DNA of 33,476 nt. Origin: CAYMLQ01 sp964390795 (GTDB lineage: Bacteria; Verrucomicrobiota; Kiritimatiellia; RFP12; UBA1067). The stretch spans positions 1 to 33,476 of the forward strand of contig CAYMLQ010000021.1 of NCBI GenBank assembly GCA_964390795.1, read 5' to 3'. This document shows positions 28,974-33,476 of this stretch, one piece after another. Position 1 is the first letter of the stretch, and every line of letters begins with the position of its first letter. A model generated the notes under the pieces. That model was not told the DNA's origin. It ran no database searches and saw only the letters and a program-made list of their open reading frames with translations. Position numbers and translations under genes: made by a program.

Positions 28974-31900
28974 GGTCTGACGCGGCCAACTGGTCTGCGG
29001 GCGTCCCGCAGGCTGCGAGCGACACCGCGACGATCAACGTTGCCGCCGCCATTTCCATTCCGTCGAGCGTGACCGTCAAGACGCTGACCGTCAACGCTCC
29101 CGCGACGCTCACCGTCGCCTCGGGCGCGACGCTCGCGTTCTCGAACGGCAGCGGCGACGTCCTCGTCGCGAACGCCTCGTGTCGTATCGATGGGACAGGC
29201 GACCTCACATTTTCCATGGGCACCGGCATAGACTATGCCAACATCAAGCCGGCTGCCGGTGTCACGCTGACCCTCGCCGCGCGCATCATCGCCTCCGGAG
29301 CCTCCGGGGTGGAGCTCAACAGCGCGGGTACCCTGCTGCTCACCAACCCCAACAACGCGTTCGCGGGCCTCGTCCACATCTCGACCGCCAATGGCACGCT
29401 CTCGTTCTCCACTCCCTCGGCCCTCGGCACGAACGCGGTCTACTTCGGTGGCAACCCGTCACGCTACCTCTATACTGGCTCCGGTTCGGCCACGCTGGCC
29501 CTCCCCGTACAAATCGCAGCGGCTAACGCGATCATTGAGAACGCCGGCTCAGGGACGCTGACCCTCGGCGGCGCGATCGCGCCCTCCTCGACCGGCGCCA
29601 AGACGCTGACCTTCGCCGGAACAACCCAGACGAACCTCGTCACAGGCGGCATCTCCAACGGTTCGGGAAGCCTCACCGTCGTCGCCGGCTCGGGCACGCT
29701 GCTCCTCAACGGCACGGTCACCGGCAGCACGGTCACAGCCGGCGGGGGCGCCACCCTCGCCGTCGGCTCTGGTGCGGTTTTCCAAAACTTTGCCCTGACC
29801 GGAAACGCCGGATCGACCGTCTCCCTCAATCCCGCCGCCGCCGACGGTTTCGCCATGACCCTGCCGCCCACCAACACCCTCGCCGGCGCGGGCGTGCGTC
29901 TCGTGATCCTTGCCGCGGACACTGCATCCACAGTCACCGTACCCAACCTCATGCGCTCAGCCAACGCCACTTTGGATATTGCCGCTCCGGCCCTCGGCAC
30001 CGCCCGCAACACGCTCCTCGTCCAGAACCTTTCCGCCGGACCGCTTCCCGCCTGGTTCACCGTCAACGGCCAGCCCGCCGCCTACGACGCCGCCCTCGGC
30101 GTCATCCCAGTCACCGCGTCGGGCGCGACCTATTCCCTTGCCGCGCTCGGGCCGTCGGTCGTCCCGAACGACGCCACCGCCGCCGCCGTCATCGATGCCG
30201 CCGGCACCTCGGGCGGCATCACCCTCGCCGCCGATCCCACGACCGTCTTCTCCCTCACCCAGAGTCACGCGGACCATGCGGCGACCGTCGACCTCGGCGG
30301 CCAGACCCTCGCCCCTGCCGTCGTCGCCGTCGCAGCTTCCGGCAACAGCCTGACGCTGACCAACGGCACGCTCTCCACGCCGACCGCCCTAACCCCGCCC
30401 TCCGGCACGCCCACATTCCCCACGCTCCCCAACGCCCCGATCGCCTGGTTCGACCTCTCAGACGCCGCCACCGTCACCACGAACGCCTCTGGACGCATCT
30501 CGCTGCTCGCCAACAAAGGGTCGCTCGGCAGCGCCCTTGACGCCGTCGCGCCCTCCGACCGCATCGGCCCGCGCTATGTTCCCGGAGCCGTCAACGGCCT
30601 CGGCGTCGCCCGTTCCGACGGCATTCAGCCACCGCAAGGGCTCGCCACCCTCGGCAACGCCGGCCTCACCGGCGGAGCCCCGCGCACCGCTTTCATCGTC
30701 GCGTCGCGCTCGCCCGTCTCCCCGAACGCCTTCTACGCCCTCTATCTGGGGCCCGACGCCAGCCCGAACCAGACCTTCGCCATCGTCGAGCGCACCAGCG
30801 GCACCTCCTTCGTCACAATGGGCAACGATCTGGACAGCGTGCCGGCCTCGCCTGTCGGCCACAACGTCCTGACCTTCACCACGGGGCTGGGCGGCACGAC
30901 GAACGCCGGCGCGGGGTTCCGCAACGGCGTTCAGGTCGGCACGAAGACCTTCTCCTTAGCGACCGTTGACGCACCCATCCGTCTGCTGCACCGTCCGGCA
31001 GTCGCCAACGCCTTCTCCGGACCCGGCGAGGTGGCCGAAGTACTCGTGTTCAACTACACGCTTTCGGACGCCGACCGCGCCGCTGTCGAAGCCTACCTTA
31101 TGCACAAGTGGCGGATCGCCGCCCAGCGTGACGACGCCCTCCTCGCACTGCGCAACGACAACCCAGCAACCGCGCTCGCCGTTCCCGCCGCCCTGACCGA
31201 AGCCTACGGCACGCGCCTCTCGCTCACCAAATCCGGCCCCGGCGCCGTGACGCTTGGCGGCCCGGTCACCTTCAGCGGTTCCCTCCTGATCAGCGAGGGC
31301 AGCCTGACGTTCGATACCCCCGCCGGCAACACCACCTTGCTGGCCGGGCCCGTCAGCGGCTCCGGCTCGCTCCTCAAGGCCGGCCCCGGCGCTCTGACCT
31401 TCTCCCAGTCCAGCCCCTACGCGGGCGGCACCGCCGTCCAGGCCGGCACGCTCTACCCCGGCATGAACGGCTCGCTCGGAACCGGTCCCGTCACCCTCGC
31501 GGACGGCGCCGCGCTAGACATCGTCAACGGCCCCGCCACCGTCCCCGCCACTGGAACCGCCGCCATCGCCAACCCGGTCTCCGTCGCGGGCAACGGCCCC
31601 GACGGCCTCGGCGCCCTGCGCCACAGCGGAACAATCACGCAGCAGAGCGCCTTCAAGTCCGTCACCCTCACCGGCGACGCCGCCGTCTACTCGGCCTCGC
31701 GCTTCGACGCGCGCGGCGGCGCGTTCGACTTCGGCGGACACAGCCTCACCGTCAACGGCGGCGGCGAGTTTTCCATCGTGCAGTCGGCCATATCCAATGT
31801 CACCGCCGGCACCGGCGTGTACGTCGCCAACGGCATGATGCGCTTCGAGCAGAGCGACTTCCTCGGCTCCTCCGCCAACATCGCTTCCGCCGCCTCCGGC

Positions 31901-33476
31901 GCGGGCGTCACCCTCTATCAGATGACCGCGCCGATGCAGTGGGCCCTTCAACTCGCTGACAACGCCTACTTCCGCGTCAACAACGGCAACACGGACACGA
32001 ACCTGAACCGCTGGGCCGGTCCTGTGACGCTCGCCTCCGGCACCGCCCGCCTCAACGCCCTCACGGGCGGTTCCGGCTCGATCACCGGCGCAATCGGCGG
32101 CGACGGCGGCCTGCTCAAGGAAGGCCCAGGCTGGTTCTGGCTCTTCAACCCCGCTAACACCTACGCAGGCGCCACCACTGTGACCCAAGGCATCCTCTAC
32201 GCTGTCTCGCCCGGCTCGCTCGGCGCGCAGGCGGGGGCCGGGCTCGCCGTCTCCGGCACCGGCACCTTCGTCGCCCGCGCCGCCTCCGGTACCTCCGCCG
32301 ACGGCTGGTCTGTCGCACAGCTCGCGGACATCGCGGACGTGTCCGTTTTCACGGCGCCGTCCACCTCCCTCGGCCTAGACACCGTTTACGCTGACTTCGT
32401 TTTCTCCGCCGCTCTCCCCTATGCCGGACTGGGCAAATACGGCCCGCGCAAACTGACCCTTGCCGGTGCGGCCCCGGATCTGGGCGCACTCGTCGTGCAC
32501 AATGGCGAACTCGACCTCACCGGTACCGGCGACCACAACCTCCACGTCTACTCCGTCACCGTCGGCGCGACCTCGGGCGCCTCGACCGTCTCGGTCCTGC
32601 GCGTCGCCGGCGCGACCCTCCGCACGGACGACCCCGGCTACAACCGCGCCGGACCGGCCCTTACCGTGGCCTCTGCCGCCAACACGCGCAGCGTCCTGCA
32701 CGTCGGAGCGGGCTCCGCCCTCAACGGACGCCTGACGGTCGGCGACGCGGCTGGCGCGACAGGCGCCGTCTACCAGACCGGCGGTGCCGTCACCAACACC
32801 TGCGGCACAGCCAATGAGGCCGCCCTCGGAGTCTCCGGCTACGGCTACTACCGCCTCGACGACGGGATCTTCGCCAGCAAGGGCACCACCCAGTTCGCGC
32901 GCAACACAGGCGCCACCGCCCTCTTCGAGCAGCGCGGCGGTTCATTCGTCATCAACCCCGGCCTCGCGCCCGGCGACGGCGTGGTCGGTGATTACTATAA
33001 CGGCTCCTTCTCGACCCGCGGCGGCATCGGCGTCTTCCTGCTCTCCGGCGGCACCTGCAACCTCAACTCGCACACTTTCACGCTCGGCGACTGGGTCAAC
33101 GTCAACAACTACAGCAACGGCACCGGCGTGCTCACGCTCGAGAGCAGCGCGCAGGCCGAGATGGCCCAGATCATCCTCGCCAACCGCAACGGTACGCCCG
33201 AGGCGCACGTCAACCTCAACGGCGGCACGCTGACAACCCCCTATTTTCAGAAGGGCGGCAACAACACAGCGGGCAACGCGGCCCTAGCCACGATCAACTT
33301 CAACGGCGGCCTGCTGCGCGTCCCCACCGCCGGCAACGCCCTCTCCTCGCTCGTGCGCACCAGCGCGAACAACACACCGGCCCTGCTCAACGCCTATGCG
33401 CGCGGCGCCGTGATCGAAACGCTCGGCACCGACGGCGGCGTCTCGCTCGACCTGCCCCTGCGCGCGCCTGCCGGCT
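28955..33476 (+). CDS. Second giant PATR protein with LamG-like domain; no start in this orientation, runs off the right edge
   Basis: An open frame of about 1507 codons starts after an in-frame TGA (28952-28954) and continues to the window end with no stop that I can see. It begins LTISATWSDAANWSAGVPQA, the mature N-terminal region of a PATR protein, but has no start codon with a ribosome-binding site and no signal peptide. Both lie on the other strand at 28825-28962. Beta-helix PATR repeats occur throughout (for example SLLKAGPGALTFSQSSPYAG and LLKEGPGWFWLFNPANTYAG). A LamG/concanavalin-like domain is encoded at about 30440-31115 (IAWFDLSDAATV through DADRAAVEAYLMHKW). It is probably an exported surface protein like its relative at 9592-17307, silent in the orientation shown. 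Very high GC in third positions creates many spurious frames here. Confidence 0.8.
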   Translation, partial: MTISATWSDAANWSAGVPQAASDTATINVAAAISIPSSVTVKTLTVNAPATLTVASGATLAFSNGSGDVLVANASCRIDGTGDLTFSMGTGIDYANIKPAAGVTLTLAARIIASGASGVELNSAGTLLLTNPNNAFAGLVHISTANGTLSFSTPSALGTNAVYFGGNPSRYLYTGSGSATLALPVQIAAANAIIENAGSGTLTLGGAIAPSSTGAKTLTFAGTTQTNLVTGGISNGSGSLTVVAGSGTLLLNGTVTGSTVTAGGGATLAVGSGAVFQNFALTGNAGSTVSLNPAAADGFAMTLPPTNTLAGAGVRLVILAADTASTVTVPNLMRSANATLDIAAPALGTARNTLLVQNLSAGPLPAWFTVNGQPAAYDAALGVIPVTASGATYSLAALGPSVVPNDATAAAVIDAAGTSGGITLAADPTTVFSLTQSHADHAATVDLGGQTLAPAVVAVAASGNSLTLTNGTLSTPTALTPPSGTPTFPTLPNAPIAWFDLSDAATVTTNASGRISLLANKGSLGSALDAVAPSDRIGPRYVPGAVNGLGVARSDGIQPPQGLATLGNAGLTGGAPRTAFIVASRSPVSPNAFYALYLGPDASPNQTFAIVERTSGTSFVTMGNDLDSVPASPVGHNVLTFTTGLGGTTNAGAGFRNGVQVGTKTFSLATVDAPIRLLHRPAVANAFSGPGEVAEVLVFNYTLSDADRAAVEAYLMHKWRIAAQRDDALLALRNDNPATALAVPAALTEAYGTRLSLTKSGPGAVTLGGPVTFSGSLLISEGSLTFDTPAGNTTLLAGPVSGSGSLLKAGPGALTFSQSSPYAGGTAVQAGTLYPGMNGSLGTGPVTLADGAALDIVNGPATVPATGTAAIANPVSVAGNGPDGLGALRHSGTITQQSAFKSVTLTGDAAVYSASRFDARGGAFDFGGHSLTVNGGGEFSIVQSAISNVTAGTGVYVANGMMRFEQSDFLGSSANIASAASGAGVTLYQMTAPMQWALQLADNAYFRVNNGNTDTNLNRWAGPVTLASGTARLNALTGGSGSITGAIGGDGGLLKEGPGWFWLFNPANTYAGATTVTQGILYAVSPGSLGAQAGAGLAVSGTGTFVARAASGTSADGWSVAQLADIADVSVFTAPSTSLGLDTVYADFVFSAALPYAGLGKYGPRKLTLAGAAPDLGALVVHNGELDLTGTGDHNLHVYSVTVGATSGASTVSVLRVAGATLRTDDPGYNRAGPALTVASAANTRSVLHVGAGSALNGRLTVGDAAGATGAVYQTGGAVTNTCGTANEAALGVSGYGYYRLDDGIFASKGTTQFARNTGATALFEQRGGSFVINPGLAPGDGVVGDYYNGSFSTRGGIGVFLLSGGTCNLNSHTFTLGDWVNVNNYSNGTGVLTLESSAQAEMAQIILANRNGTPEAHVNLNGGTLTTPYFQKGGNNTAGNAALATINFNGGLLRVPTAGNALSSLVRTSANNTPALLNAYARGAVIETLGTDGGVSLDLPLRAPAG

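Noticed and set aside
28825..29229. A 134-codon minus-strand frame beginning at 29229
   Set aside because: Only its last 45 codons (from 28962) have a ribosome-binding site and a signal peptide. The rest is antisense to the PATR coding sequence.
1..33476. CRISPR arrays, tRNA or rRNA genes, prophage, integrase or transposase genes
   Set aside because: I looked for regularly spaced repeats, tRNA TPsiC-like sequences and recombinase or transposase motifs and found none. Clear rho-independent terminators were also not identified.

Overview
The window is about 33.5 kb of GC-rich bacterial chromosome. The gene content is typical of the PVC group: giant secreted autotransporter-associated beta-strand repeat (PATR) proteins, a BspA-like leucine-rich repeat protein with choice-of-anchor modules, and a secreted DUF4091/GH123-like glycosidase. 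These sit among ordinary housekeeping genes. Kiritimatiellota (or a neighbouring Verrucomicrobiota lineage) is my best guess. It is inferred from gene families, not from a marker gene. I see no rRNA, tRNA, CRISPR array, transposase or recombinase gene.

Layout. (1) 1-5439, plus strand: promoter and a secreted BspA-type LRR protein ending in a chagasin-like (I42) cysteine-protease-inhibitor domain. (2) 5483-17307, minus strand: a tightly packed run, in transcription order, of a 2571-aa PATR protein, hemW, a ThyX-like gene, an RsuA/RluB-type pseudouridine synthase and an RsmC-like methyltransferase. The methyltransferase is split into two frames by a 7-bp tandem repeat. (3) 17515-23080, minus strand: panB, a ketosynthase-like protein and a fused acyltransferase-dehydratase-phosphopantetheinyl transferase, the last two translationally coupled. 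(4) 23206-23970, plus strand: trmJ-like tRNA methyltransferase, followed by an AT-rich intergenic element with an 18-bp direct repeat. (5) 24162-28666, minus strand: DUF4091/GH123-like secreted protein and a DnaQ-type exonuclease with an ExoX-like tail. (6) 28825-33476: a second giant PATR gene on the plus strand, open to the window edge. Its start codon and signal peptide lie on the opposite strand, as if a segment of about 120 bp had been flipped.

The most interesting features are as follows. The flipped 5' segment would restore a complete secreted PATR protein, in frame and with a ribosome-binding site, if inverted back; this suggests an on/off switch or a recent inversion. The heptanucleotide array inside the RsmC-like gene would restore its frame on losing one unit. 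The lipid/polyketide-type synthase pair appears to have lost catalytic residues in its KS, AT and DH domains while the phosphopantetheinyl transferase looks intact. The hemW reading frame contains its Fe-S motif but no ATG, GTG or TTG start. Heptanucleotide repeats of different sequence occur at three places.

All calls come from reading the sequence by eye. No database search or structure prediction was run.
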